Below are positions 1 through 8,146 of a DNA stretch of 64,000 nucleotides, one piece after another. The DNA comes from Cypionkella sp. (lineage in GTDB: Bacteria; Pseudomonadota; Alphaproteobacteria; Rhodobacterales; Rhodobacteraceae). The stretch covers positions 124,001-188,000 of the forward strand of contig NZ_JAUSBA010000045.1 in NCBI RefSeq assembly GCF_030652235.1, read 5' to 3'. The position numbers were made by a program, and so were the translations under genes. The stretch's first letter is position 1; each line of letters opens with the position of its first letter. The notes under the pieces are model-generated. The model worked only from the letters and a program-made list of their open reading frames with translations, was not told the DNA's origin and made no database searches.

Positions 1-159
1 ACAATCCCGTGCGAAACCCGGTTTCGGCGGATTTTCGGATCGGCAAGACACTGCCAGACTAGGCCGCAGCCCAATACAGACTGTTTCCCTCGCAGCGCGC
101 CTGTGGAATAGACACTGCCTGCGCAACCGATTACTAACCCTTATGGGGGCACATATGCT

Positions 160-486
160 ATGCTGAAGACTGCGGCCAAATATCACATCGGTCAGGTGCT
201 TCGTCATCGAAAGCACCCGTTTCGTGGTGTGGTCTTCGATGTGGACGCGATATTTTCCAACACCGAGGAATGGTATTACGCCATTCCGGAAGACGCCCGC
301 CCGTCGCGCAATCAGCCCTTTTATCACCTGCTGGCTGAAAACGACCAAAGCTACTATGTCGCCTATGTCTCCGAGCAGAATTTGGTGCCGGATGAGACGG
401 GTGAGCCGATTACCCACCCCGATCTGCCCGATCTGTTCGGCGATTTTGAGAATGGTCGCTATCCGCTGCAATTCCAGTTGAATTAA
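160..486 (+). CDS. hspQ: Heat shock protein HspQ (YccV-like, 108 aa)
   Basis: Small cytoplasmic protein of the HspQ/YccV family. In Escherichia coli, HspQ binds hemimethylated oriC DNA and acts as a specificity factor for Lon protease. The family signature is visible: an N-terminal KYHIGQVLRHRKHPFRGVVFD segment (residues 7-27), then a W-Y-x-I-P-x-D-A-R-P stretch and a C-terminal half with YHLL and YVSEQNL. The length matches the family. The gene is single, with about 85 bp to the next gene on the same strand. I saw no clear heat-shock promoter in the 159 bp upstream, so heat regulation is not shown here. Confidence 0.93.
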   Translation: MLKTAAKYHIGQVLRHRKHPFRGVVFDVDAIFSNTEEWYYAIPEDARPSRNQPFYHLLAENDQSYYVAYVSEQNLVPDETGEPITHPDLPDLFGDFENGRYPLQFQLN

Positions 487-570
487 TTGCTCTATTGTCG
501 ACCCTGCTTACGGATCAGTAACCTCTTGAGCCTAACCTGACCCCAGTTTTCCAACAAAGGGGCCAAGCAG

Positions 571-906
571 ATGGAGCTTGTGGCAGAACACCGTGGCGAA
601 ATGATTGTGGTCAGCGCTTTGGGCGACCGTATCGACGCTGCAGGCGCGATCCAATTCAAAGACCGGATGCGCGAACTCACTCAAACGCCGTCACAGCGGG
701 TGGTCTTGGATATGTCGCGGGTGGCATTTCTGGACAGCAGCGGTCTGGGCGCGGTGGTGGCGGTGATGAAGGCTTTGGGGCCCGATCGAAAACTGGAACT
801 TTCGGGCCTGACCGCGACGGTGCAAAAGGTGTTCCGGCTGACCCGGATGGACAGTATTTTCACCATCCATGACCACCTGCCCGACGGTTTGCGGCAGGCG
901 GGGTAG
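571..906 (+). CDS. STAS-domain anti-sigma factor antagonist (111 aa)
   Basis: Single STAS domain of the SpoIIAA/RsbV type. Such proteins bind an anti-sigma kinase and release it when their conserved serine is phosphorylated. The phospho-site loop is FLDSSGLGAVV, with candidate serines S56/S57 at the usual position. The next gene encodes the HATPase kinase partner and begins 5 nt after this stop, so the two are almost certainly co-transcribed. No SpoIIE-type phosphatase or sigma factor gene lies next to them, so the target of this partner switch cannot be read from the window. Confidence 0.93.
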   Translation: MELVAEHRGEMIVVSALGDRIDAAGAIQFKDRMRELTQTPSQRVVLDMSRVAFLDSSGLGAVVAVMKALGPDRKLELSGLTATVQKVFRLTRMDSIFTIHDHLPDGLRQAG

Positions 907-910
907 ACCG

Positions 911-1363
911 ATGGATGCCGAAGCGGTCGACTTCTCCTCGAGCACCCGACTGACGATTCCGGGGCGTCAAACCGCCGTGCGCGATGGTTTGCGCGCGTTG
1001 CTGGACACGCTTTTGTTGCGCAGCCTGCCCGAAGACGGTCGCGGCACCGCCGAAATCGTGCTGGCAGAGGCGTTGAACAACATCGTTGAACATGCCTATG
1101 CCCATCATGACGGCGAAATTGAAATCTCGCTGCAACTGCGGCGGAACGAACTGCTGTGCATGATATCGGACACCGGCGCGCCGATGCCCGGCGGCCAGTT
1201 GCCCGCAGGAGTGCTCGCCCCGCTGGGGGATTTTGCCGATCTGCCCGAAGGCGGTTTTGGTTGGCATTTGATTCGCAGCCTGTCGAAAGACCTTAGCTAT
1301 CGTCGGGAAGGCGGGCGCAACCTGCTCAGCTTCCGGTTGGACACGCTACAATCGCCCGCTTGA
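911..1363 (+). CDS. RsbW-like anti-sigma factor histidine-kinase-type ATPase (150 aa)
   Basis: HATPase_c protein of the RsbW/SpoIIAB serine-kinase group, the expected partner of the STAS protein just upstream. It has the N box EALNNIVEHAYAH, a D-x-G G1 box (SDTGAPMP) and a G2-like GGFGWHLI. The start at 911 (MDAEAV) was chosen because it falls 5 nt after the upstream stop. A start at 869 would add 14 residues read through the STAS gene. The 150-residue length is usual for stand-alone kinases. The role as a partner-switch kinase is family knowledge; the target is unknown. Confidence 0.9.
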   Translation: MDAEAVDFSSSTRLTIPGRQTAVRDGLRALLDTLLLRSLPEDGRGTAEIVLAEALNNIVEHAYAHHDGEIEISLQLRRNELLCMISDTGAPMPGGQLPAGVLAPLGDFADLPEGGFGWHLIRSLSKDLSYRREGGRNLLSFRLDTLQSPA

Positions 1364-1601
1364 GGCGCGATTGCTCTAACTTCGTCAGAATTGCCCCCCT
1401 TTGCCAAAATTTCCCCCCAATACAACCGCCGATAATGCCGATATCGGACCTGTAGCTGTATAGAACTTCCTTCGGCCTTGCGGATATTGCCCCAACCCAG
1501 TTCGTGGCGTCGAGGTTCATCTCTTTTTTGGAAGTCCCACAAAAACTGCTTAAATGTATGACCACGGTCTTTGATAGTGCAATCTTTTCCTTGAAATGGA
1601 A

Positions 1602-1840
1602 GATGGCGCGGTCGAACGGATGAACCGAGCGATCAAGAAAGCGACGCTCAAACGCTTCCACTAAGACGGCCATGATCAATTGCCAAATCACCTCGCCAGC
1701 CTTAGCAGCGCCTACCGCTTCAGGCGAAGGTTGAAGACCCCCACAGATCTTACACCCTACGAGTTCATCTGCAAACAATGGACAATCGACCCCGAAAGGT
1801 TCACCGTAAACTCCATCCATCAAATGCCGGGACTGAACAC
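1602..1840 (+). mobile_element. IS481-family transposase C-terminal remnant (pseudogene)
   Basis: Translating frame 3 from 1602 gives an unmistakable IS481-type transposase tail: VERMNRAIKKATLKRFH, a stop codon (TAA at 1662-1664) where family members carry tyrosine, then DGHDQL, RRLKTPTDLTPYEFICKQW, DPERF and SIHQMPGLNT. About 78 residues of the rve/integrase C-terminus survive. I did not recognise the N-terminal two thirds or either terminal inverted repeat. The 1364-1600 stretch upstream has no gene I can support. The remnant has lost its own stop and reads in frame into the following gamma-glutamyltransferase gene, which makes a false long start at 1680 possible. Confidence 0.88.
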
Positions 1841-1871
1841 CTGGGCTTGCCGCCAACGGGAGAGTTTTTCT

Positions 1872-3443
1872 ATGCGCGATTTTCAGGCTCCAGGCCGCTC
1901 GGCGATCTATGCCAGCAATGGCATCTGCGCCACCTCGCATCCCTTGGCCGCCAAAGTTGCGGTTGAGGTGCTAGAGGCGGGCGGCAATGCGGTGGACGCC
2001 GCCATCGCAGGCGCGGTTTTGCTGGGGATCTGCGAACCGCAAATGACGGGAATGGGTGGCGATTGCTTTGCCCTGATCAAACCTGCGGGCGAAGAACGAA
2101 TTGTCGCGCTGAACGGCTCTGGTCGCGCGCCCAAGGCTTATTCGGCGCAAGCGATGCGCGACCGTGGTCTTAATGCCGTGCCGCTGCGCGGCGTCGATCC
2201 GGTCACAGTGCCCGGCGCGATGGACGCGTTTTGCCGGCTGTCCACCGATTGGGGCAAATTGGGCCTCGACCGCGTACTGGCACCGGCGATTCGTTACGCC
2301 GATGAGGGTGTTCAGGTTGCCCCCCGCGTGGCCTTCGACTGGGCGGCAGATGGCCCGGACCTGACAGGCGACGCCCGCAAGTTTTACCTGTTGGATGGTC
2401 GGGTGCCAAAAATCGGTCAAGTTTTCCGCGCCCCCGGCCAAGCCGAAGTGCTGCGCCGCGTTGCCCGCGAAGGCCGCGCCGGATTTTACGAAGGCGAGGT
2501 TGCCGCAGATATGGTCGCCTCGCTGCAGGCCATGGGCGGGCTGCACACGCTGGACGATTTTGCAGCCACCGCTTGCACTTACACCGACCCCATCGCGGGC
2601 GAGTATAAGGGTATCGAACTGGTCGAGCATCCGCCAAACGGTCAGGGTGCCACCGCCATCCTGATGCTGAACATCCTCAAGCATTTCGATCTGGCGGCGA
2701 TGGAGCCGTTCGGCACCCAGCGCGCGCATATCGAGGCCGAGGCCGCCAAGCTCGCCTATGACGCCCGCAACCGCTTCATTGCCGAGGCCGCGCCCCGGCT
2801 GGATCATATGCTGTCGCCTGAAACCGCCGCCAAGCTGGCGGTGCTGATCGACCCCAAGCGCGCGATGGCAAGCGCAGCACCCCTGACCGAAGCTGTGCAC
2901 AAAGACACGATTTACATCACTGTGGTGGACCGCGACCGCATGGCCGTTTCGCTCATCTATTCGATTTTCTGGGGATTTGGCGCGGGCATTGCCTCGCAAA
3001 AGTTCGGTATCAACTTTCAGAATCGTGGCGCGGGCTTCAGCCTTGAAGCGGGTCATCCGAATGAGGCTGGTGGCGGCAAACGCCCAATGCACACGATCAT
3101 TCCCGGCATGTTGCGCAAAAATGGCAAGGTGATCATGCCCTTCGGTGTGATGGGCGGCGCTTATCAGCCCTGCGGCCATGCCCGCTTTGTCACCAACATG
3201 GTCGATTACGGCCTAGAAACCCAAGCCACCATTGACGCGCCGCGCTGTTTTTCGGGGGCGGAGGGGATGCAGGTGGAAAGCGGTTATTCGGCCCAAGTCC
3301 GCGCCGAACTGGCGCAGTTGGGGCATAATGTGTCGCTGTCACCCGAGCCGATCGGTGGCGCGCAAAGCATCTTGATCGACGAGTCTGGCATCCTGATCGG
3401 GGCGTCTGATGCGCGCAAAGACGGCTGCGCTTTGGGATATTGA
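1872..3443 (+). CDS. Gamma-glutamyltransferase family protein (523 aa)
   Basis: Ntn-hydrolase of the gamma-glutamyltranspeptidase family, which cleaves gamma-glutamyl amides such as glutathione and self-processes at a threonine. The probable nucleophile is T346, in KDTIYITVVDRD, the position of the TTHxSVVD motif of classical enzymes. N-terminal landmarks are ASNGICATSHPLAA, GGNAVDAAIA and MTGMGGDCF. There is no signal peptide, so it is probably cytoplasmic, unlike Escherichia coli Ggt. Start 1872 is preceded by GGGAGAG 7 nt upstream; the in-frame codons from 1680 encode transposase debris. The later motif MGGAYQPCGH departs from the classical MGGDxQPQ, so the substrate may not be glutathione. 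The next gene begins 1 nt after the stop. Confidence 0.9.
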   Translation: MRDFQAPGRSAIYASNGICATSHPLAAKVAVEVLEAGGNAVDAAIAGAVLLGICEPQMTGMGGDCFALIKPAGEERIVALNGSGRAPKAYSAQAMRDRGLNAVPLRGVDPVTVPGAMDAFCRLSTDWGKLGLDRVLAPAIRYADEGVQVAPRVAFDWAADGPDLTGDARKFYLLDGRVPKIGQVFRAPGQAEVLRRVAREGRAGFYEGEVAADMVASLQAMGGLHTLDDFAATACTYTDPIAGEYKGIELVEHPPNGQGATAILMLNILKHFDLAAMEPFGTQRAHIEAEAAKLAYDARNRFIAEAAPRLDHMLSPETAAKLAVLIDPKRAMASAAPLTEAVHKDTIYITVVDRDRMAVSLIYSIFWGFGAGIASQKFGINFQNRGAGFSLEAGHPNEAGGGKRPMHTIIPGMLRKNGKVIMPFGVMGGAYQPCGHARFVTNMVDYGLETQATIDAPRCFSGAEGMQVESGYSAQVRAELAQLGHNVSLSPEPIGGAQSILIDESGILIGASDARKDGCALGY

Positions 3444-3444
3444 T

Positions 3445-3891
3445 ATGCAAACAGTTACCGAAACCATCCGCGCCTTAACGCATGGCGAAACCGACACTGT
3501 GGCCCTGATGGCAACGGTGGCGTGTGAGCTGCATCACGCCCACCCCTTCGCAGACTGGACCGGATTTTACCGTGTCACTGAACCTAACCTGCTGAAAATA
3601 GGCCCCTATCAAGGTGGCCACGGTTGTCTTGTGATCCCGTTTTCGCGCGGCGTCTGTGGGGCCTGCGCGCGCACAGGTCAGGTACAGAACGTGCCGGATG
3701 TCGATGCTTTTCCCGACCACATCGCCTGTGCCACCTCGACCAAATCCGAACTGGTGCTGCCGGTCTGGAACGGCGCCGGCAAGCTGCTCGGCGTGTTGGA
3801 CCTCGACAGCAACACCCCCGCCGCCTTCACACAGGCCGATGAAGATTGGCTGGTGCCGCTGTTGGCCGAAATCTTTAAGGACGCCCAATGA
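3445..3891 (+). CDS. msrC: Free methionine-(R)-sulfoxide reductase, GAF domain (148 aa)
   Basis: GAF-fold enzyme that reduces free L-methionine-(R)-sulfoxide. Cysteines at 61, 71 and 95 sit in GGHGCLVIP, RGVCGAC and DHIACATSTKSELVLPV. Their spacing (10 and 24 residues) is the same as the catalytic Cys84/94/118 of the Escherichia coli enzyme. An extra cysteine (C74) lies next to the second. The start at 3445 lies 1 nt after the upstream stop, and the stop overlaps the next start as ATGA, so translation is probably coupled across the three genes. The name fRMsr/msrC follows the family. Confidence 0.93.
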   Translation: MQTVTETIRALTHGETDTVALMATVACELHHAHPFADWTGFYRVTEPNLLKIGPYQGGHGCLVIPFSRGVCGACARTGQVQNVPDVDAFPDHIACATSTKSELVLPVWNGAGKLLGVLDLDSNTPAAFTQADEDWLVPLLAEIFKDAQ

Positions 3892-4247
3892 AGGGCGGTT
3901 GTCTCTGCGGGCAGGTGCGGTTTGAGGCCGACGCGCCCTTACGCGACGTGTTTGCCTGCCACTGTTCGCAATGCCGCAAAACCTCGGGGCATTTCTGGGC
4001 CGCCACTTCGGTTCCGCTTGATCGCTTCCGGCTGACGGAAAGCGCGGGCCTGCGTTGGTTCCAATCCTCGGCACAAGCCCGACGCGGGTTTTGCGGCACC
4101 TGCGGCTCCAGCCTGTTTTGGGACCCTGTCGGTGAAGCCCGCATCAGCATCGCCGCGGGCGCGCTGGAGGGTGCGACTGGGCTGCAAATCACCCAAGAGC
4201 TGTGCGTCGAAGACAAAGGTGATTATTACGATATTTCAATGCCTTAA
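3888..4247 (+). CDS. GFA family (glutathione-dependent formaldehyde-activating-like) protein (119 aa)
   Basis: Compact zinc protein of the GFA/CENP-V superfamily. Metal-binding cysteines are visible in GGCLCGQVRF, CHCSQCRK and FCGTCGSSLFW, the usual three clusters. Some members were linked to adduct formation between glutathione and formaldehyde, but most have no proven activity. It overlaps the preceding gene by 4 nt (ATGA), and its neighbours act on gamma-glutamyl, methionine and homocysteine compounds. A thiol-related role is therefore reasonable but not shown. Confidence 0.9.
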   Translation: MKGGCLCGQVRFEADAPLRDVFACHCSQCRKTSGHFWAATSVPLDRFRLTESAGLRWFQSSAQARRGFCGTCGSSLFWDPVGEARISIAAGALEGATGLQITQELCVEDKGDYYDISMP

Positions 4248-4259
4248 CTAGGATTTTTT

Positions 4260-4883
4260 ATGTGGGATATCATCAACGGCATCGGCCTGCATAATCTGCT
4301 CGCTTTCATCGGCGGCGGCTTGGTTGTGAACCTGACTCCGGGACAAGATGTGTTCTTTGCCACCGCATCGGGCATCCAAGGTGGCCCGCGCGCTGGGGTT
4401 ATGGCGGGGCTTGGCGTCGGCTTGGGTGCCTTGTGGCATGTGGTGCTTTCGGCGCTTGGCCTCTCGGCGCTGATTGCCGCCAACCCCGGAGCGCTGTCGG
4501 CGATCAAATACGCAGGTGCCGCCTATCTGCTTTATATCGCTTGGAAATCTTGGCGCGACACTGGCGAAATCACCCCCGGTAAAGGCCAACGCACAGGCTG
4601 GGCGGCGTTTCGCAAGGGGGCGCTCACCAACATGTTGAACCCCAAACCTATCTTGTTCATGCTGGCCTTCCTGCCGCAATTCGTGAACCCCGGCCTTGGC
4701 CCGGTCTGGCCGCAAATCCTGCTGCTTGGTACGATCTTCGGGCTGACCGGCACCCTGATCACCGTTGGCTATGGCTATTTGGCAGGGCGCGCGGGCCATG
4801 CTATTGGCGCGCACATGGGGCGATTGAACAAGCTCGCAGCGATACTTTTCGCGGGTCTGGCGGCCCGGTTGATCACGGAGTGA
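4260..4883 (+). CDS. LysE/RhtB family amino-acid exporter (207 aa)
   Basis: Inner-membrane translocator of the LysE superfamily, which exports amino acids such as lysine, threonine or homoserine lactone. It shows the family start NLLAFIGGGLVVNLTPGQD, six hydrophobic segments, the AGVMAGLGVGLG motif and the conserved NPKPILFMLAFLPQF. Start 4260 has AGGA 8-9 nt upstream. It is followed without a gap by the homocysteine methyltransferase gene. Substrate cannot be read from sequence; the context makes a sulfur amino acid or intermediate plausible. Confidence 0.92.
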   Translation: MWDIINGIGLHNLLAFIGGGLVVNLTPGQDVFFATASGIQGGPRAGVMAGLGVGLGALWHVVLSALGLSALIAANPGALSAIKYAGAAYLLYIAWKSWRDTGEITPGKGQRTGWAAFRKGALTNMLNPKPILFMLAFLPQFVNPGLGPVWPQILLLGTIFGLTGTLITVGYGYLAGRAGHAIGAHMGRLNKLAAILFAGLAARLITE

Positions 4884-5780
4884 ATGATGCAGATTACCCT
4901 TCTCGACGGCGGCATGGGCCAAGAACTGGTCGCGCGCTCGGGCGATGAACCCACCCCGCTCTGGGCCACCCGAGTGATGATCGACCATCCCGGCTTGGTG
5001 AAGGCCATTCATGATGATTACTTTGCGGCGGGCGCTTCTGTCGCCACCACAAACACCTACAACATCCTGCATGATCGGCTTGAAGGCGTCGGCCTCGACG
5101 CTTTGTATCACGCGCTGCACCTGCGCGCTTTGATGGAGGCCCATGAGGCGAAAGCCCAAGCCGGACGCGGGATGATCGCCGGTTCGATGGGGCCTTTGGG
5201 CGAATCCTATCGCCCCGATCTAACGCCGCCCGTCGCCGTCTCCGCCCCACTGTACGCCGAAAAAGCCCGCATCCTCGCCCCGCATGTCGACGTGATCCTG
5301 CTGGAAACCATGTCATCGCTGGACCTTGCGCGCGGCGCGCTGCAAGGCGCGCAGGCGGCGGGCCTGCCGGTCTGGCTTTCGGTCTCGGTGCATGATCGTG
5401 ATGGCAGCCGCCTGCGCTCGGGCGAACCCATCACTGGCCTGCGCGATCTGATCGCCGAACACCCGACCGCCGCCGTGCTGGCAAATTGCTCGATGCCCGA
5501 GGCGATGCTGGCTGCACTGCGCGAACTGTCTACCATGGGCCTGCCCTTCGGGGCCTATGCCAATGGCTTCAGCGAAATCTCTAGCCTGCCGCTGCCCGGT
5601 GCCGTCGCTGCCCCCGATTACACCCACCGCCATGACCTGTCGCCCGAGAAATACACCGCCTTTGTGCTGGAATGGATCGCCCTTGGGGCCACCATCGTCG
5701 GCGGTTGCTGCGAGGTTGGCCCCGCCCATATCCGCCACCTTGCCGACAGCCTGAAAGCAGCAGGCCATAGCATCGTATGA
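4884..5780 (+). CDS. Homocysteine S-methyltransferase family protein (298 aa)
   Basis: TIM-barrel, zinc-dependent methyltransferase of the MmuM/BHMT type that makes methionine from homocysteine and a methyl donor such as S-methylmethionine. Zinc cysteines are visible in VLANCS and in the C-terminal GGCCEVGPAHIRHL. The N-terminus LLDGGMGQEL and TTNTYN are also typical. The start codon directly follows the LysE stop (ATG at 4884, a second ATG at 4887), and the stop overlaps the next gene by 4 nt. The methyl donor is not determinable here. Confidence 0.92.
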   Translation: MMQITLLDGGMGQELVARSGDEPTPLWATRVMIDHPGLVKAIHDDYFAAGASVATTNTYNILHDRLEGVGLDALYHALHLRALMEAHEAKAQAGRGMIAGSMGPLGESYRPDLTPPVAVSAPLYAEKARILAPHVDVILLETMSSLDLARGALQGAQAAGLPVWLSVSVHDRDGSRLRSGEPITGLRDLIAEHPTAAVLANCSMPEAMLAALRELSTMGLPFGAYANGFSEISSLPLPGAVAAPDYTHRHDLSPEKYTAFVLEWIALGATIVGGCCEVGPAHIRHLADSLKAAGHSIV

Positions 5781-6430
5781 TCCCGGATTTTATCTACAAT
5801 CCACCCGAAGTGCCGCTGGATATCTTATATCAGGATGCGCAAATCATCGTGGTGAACAAGCCTGCGGGTCTGCTGTCGGTGCCGGGCAAGCTGGAAGGGC
5901 GTGAAGATTGCCTCACATCCCGCCTGCAAGCGGCGCATTGGGATACGTTGTTGGTGCATCGTCTGGATTGTGACACCTCTGGCGTGATGATTTTTGCCCG
6001 CACCAAACAAGCACAGGGCTTTCTGGGACAGGAATTTGAAAAGCGGCGCGCCAAGAAAACGTATATCGCAGAGGTTTACGGTCAGTTAACGCCCGATCAC
6101 GGACATATTGACCTGCCTCTCTGCGCCGATTGGCCAAACCGTCCGCGCCAGATGGTCGATCACACCCACGGTCGTCCGGCGCAGACCGATTGGCAGGTGA
6201 TCTCGCGCGACCCCGACGCCACCCGCGTCCGCCTGTTCCCGCTGACCGGGCGCAGCCATCAGTTGCGCGTGCATATGCTGGCGCAGGGCTGCCCGATCTT
6301 GGGCGATCCGATCTATGCCACGGGAAAGGCGCGCGATTTTCCGCGCCTGATGCTGCATGCCGAAAGCCTGTCGCTGCACCATCCCGAGACCAAAGACTGG
6401 ATCACCTTCAGCGCCCCGCTTCCCTTTTAA
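5777..6430 (+). CDS. RluA-family pseudouridine synthase (217 aa)
   Basis: RNA pseudouridine synthase of the RluA family. The catalytic motif HRLDCDTSGVMIFA carries the nucleophile D64. VNKPAGLLSVPGK, GRSHQLRVHM and LGDPIYA complete the family pattern. No S4 domain is present, and the length fits the short RluA type that modifies 23S U746 and/or tRNA U32. It overlaps the methyltransferase gene by ATGA and ends this six-gene run. The exact target uridine is an inference from size. Confidence 0.9.
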   Translation: MIPDFIYNPPEVPLDILYQDAQIIVVNKPAGLLSVPGKLEGREDCLTSRLQAAHWDTLLVHRLDCDTSGVMIFARTKQAQGFLGQEFEKRRAKKTYIAEVYGQLTPDHGHIDLPLCADWPNRPRQMVDHTHGRPAQTDWQVISRDPDATRVRLFPLTGRSHQLRVHMLAQGCPILGDPIYATGKARDFPRLMLHAESLSLHHPETKDWITFSAPLPF

Positions 6431-6520
6431 TGTGACAAGACTCTGTGACATTCCGGCGTTAACCTGACTGCAATTTATTTGGCACTATATGGCGGTCAAA
6501 GGGCTGCCCAAAGGATCACA

Positions 6521-8146
6521 ATGCAATTTCTGCGCTATCCGTTCGAGCCTCGCTATTCTGCGATTACGCTGTCAGTCGTGCTTGCTGTGATTTTTGCCGC
6601 CCTCAGCCAGCGCTGGCTGGCCTATGCCGATGTACTGGAACTGCTGGCCGTGGTGATGCTGGGGCTGCTGGCGTTGGGGGTTTATGACCTACTGCAAACC
6701 CGCCACGCCATCCTGCGCAACTACCCGATTGTGGCGCATATGCGCTTCATTTTAGAAGATATTCGCCCCGAACTGCGGCAATATTTCTTTGAGGGCGATA
6801 AAGACGGCGCGCCCTTTCCGCGCGACAAACGCGCCATTGTCTATCAGCGCGCCAAGCGCGAGTTGGACAAGCGACCGTTCGGCACGATGTATGACGTGTA
6901 TCAGGAACAATACGAATGGCTGCATCACTCCATTGCCCCCAAACCTGCCGCCGCGATTGAGGCGATGCGGGTTGATATCGGCATCGGCCCGCGCGCCTAT
7001 TCGGCGTCGCTTTTGAACATTTCCGCGATGAGCTACGGCGCGCTCTCAGCCAATGCGATCCGGTCTCTGAACAAAGGCGCGCAGGCTGGCGGCTTTTTTC
7101 ATGACACGGGCGAGGGCGGGGTTTCGCCCTACCACCGCGAATTTGGCGGCGATCTGGTGTGGGAATTGGGTTCTGGCTATTTCGGCGCGCGCAATCTGGC
7201 GGGCGGCTTTGATGCCACGCTGTTTGCCGAGGCTGCGGCCGATCCACAGATCAAAATGGTAGAATTGAAGCTGTCGCAGGGGGCCAAACCCGGCCATGGC
7301 GGCGTGTTGCCCGCGGCGAAAGTCAGCGCAGAAATCTCAAAGATTCGCGGCGTGCCGATGGGGCAGGATTGCGTCTCGCCCGCCAGCCATTCCGAATTTT
7401 CCACCCCCGCAGGCCTGTTAGAGTTTGTCGCCCGGATGCGGGAATTGTCAGGCGGCAAGCCTGCCGGATTCAAGCTGTGCATCGGCCATCCGTGGGAGTT
7501 TATGGCGATCTGCAAGGCGATGCTGGAAACGGGCATCACCCCGGATTTCATCGTGATTGACGGCAAAGAAGGTGGCACCGGCGCCGCCCCGCTCGAATTC
7601 ATGGATCATGTCGGCATGCCATTGCGCGATGGATTGTCCTTTGCGCACAACGTGTTGATCGGCGTCGGCCTGCGCGACAAAATCAAGATCGGCGCTTCTG
7701 GCAAGATCACCTCGGCCTTTGATATGGCCAAGGTGATGGCTTTGGGGGCCGATTGGTGCAACGCCGCGCGCGGCTTTATGTTTGCGGTCGGCTGTATTCA
7801 GGCGCAGTCTTGCCATACCGGGCTGTGCCCCACCGGCGTCACCTCGCAAGACCCCGCCCGCCAACGCGCCATCGTGGTCCCCGACAAGGCCGAAAGGGTG
7901 GCCAATTTTCACCGCAACACGCTGCATGCTTTGGCCGAACTGGTCGCTGCCGCAGGGCTTTCGCATCCACAAGATCTGCGCCCGCATCACTTCCAACGCC
8001 GCGCTTCGTCCGACAAAGTAATCTCGTTTGCCGAACAATATGAGCAGCTTAAACCCGGTCAACTGCTGGCTGACCCCGCATCCTCGCCGCATTTCCGCGA
8101 TGCTTGGGCGCTGTCTTCGGCCAGCAGTTTTGCGCGGGTGGGTTAA
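6521..8146 (+). CDS. FMN-binding glutamate synthase family protein (541 aa)
   Basis: Membrane-anchored homologue of the FMN-binding domain of glutamate synthase (GOGAT large subunit). Two hydrophobic helices lie near the N-terminus (residues about 9-55). The barrel then follows, with ISAMSYGALSANAI, QGAKPGHGGVLP, VIDGKEGGTGAAP and the CHTGLCPTGVTSQDP cysteine motif. No glutaminase domain or NADPH subunit is nearby, so glutamate synthase activity is doubtful. Start 6521 has AAAGGA 5 nt upstream; the in-frame ATG at 6479 has no such site. The stop overlaps the stop of the convergent downstream gene. Confidence 0.88.
   Translation: MQFLRYPFEPRYSAITLSVVLAVIFAALSQRWLAYADVLELLAVVMLGLLALGVYDLLQTRHAILRNYPIVAHMRFILEDIRPELRQYFFEGDKDGAPFPRDKRAIVYQRAKRELDKRPFGTMYDVYQEQYEWLHHSIAPKPAAAIEAMRVDIGIGPRAYSASLLNISAMSYGALSANAIRSLNKGAQAGGFFHDTGEGGVSPYHREFGGDLVWELGSGYFGARNLAGGFDATLFAEAAADPQIKMVELKLSQGAKPGHGGVLPAAKVSAEISKIRGVPMGQDCVSPASHSEFSTPAGLLEFVARMRELSGGKPAGFKLCIGHPWEFMAICKAMLETGITPDFIVIDGKEGGTGAAPLEFMDHVGMPLRDGLSFAHNVLIGVGLRDKIKIGASGKITSAFDMAKVMALGADWCNAARGFMFAVGCIQAQSCHTGLCPTGVTSQDPARQRAIVVPDKAERVANFHRNTLHALAELVAAAGLSHPQDLRPHHFQRRASSDKVISFAEQYEQLKPGQLLADPASSPHFRDAWALSSASSFARVG

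Noticed and set aside
1680-1871. Upstream start extending the gamma-glutamyltransferase by 64 codons
   Set aside because: The first 54 codons encode the IS481 transposase tail, and a good ribosome-binding site lies directly before 1872.
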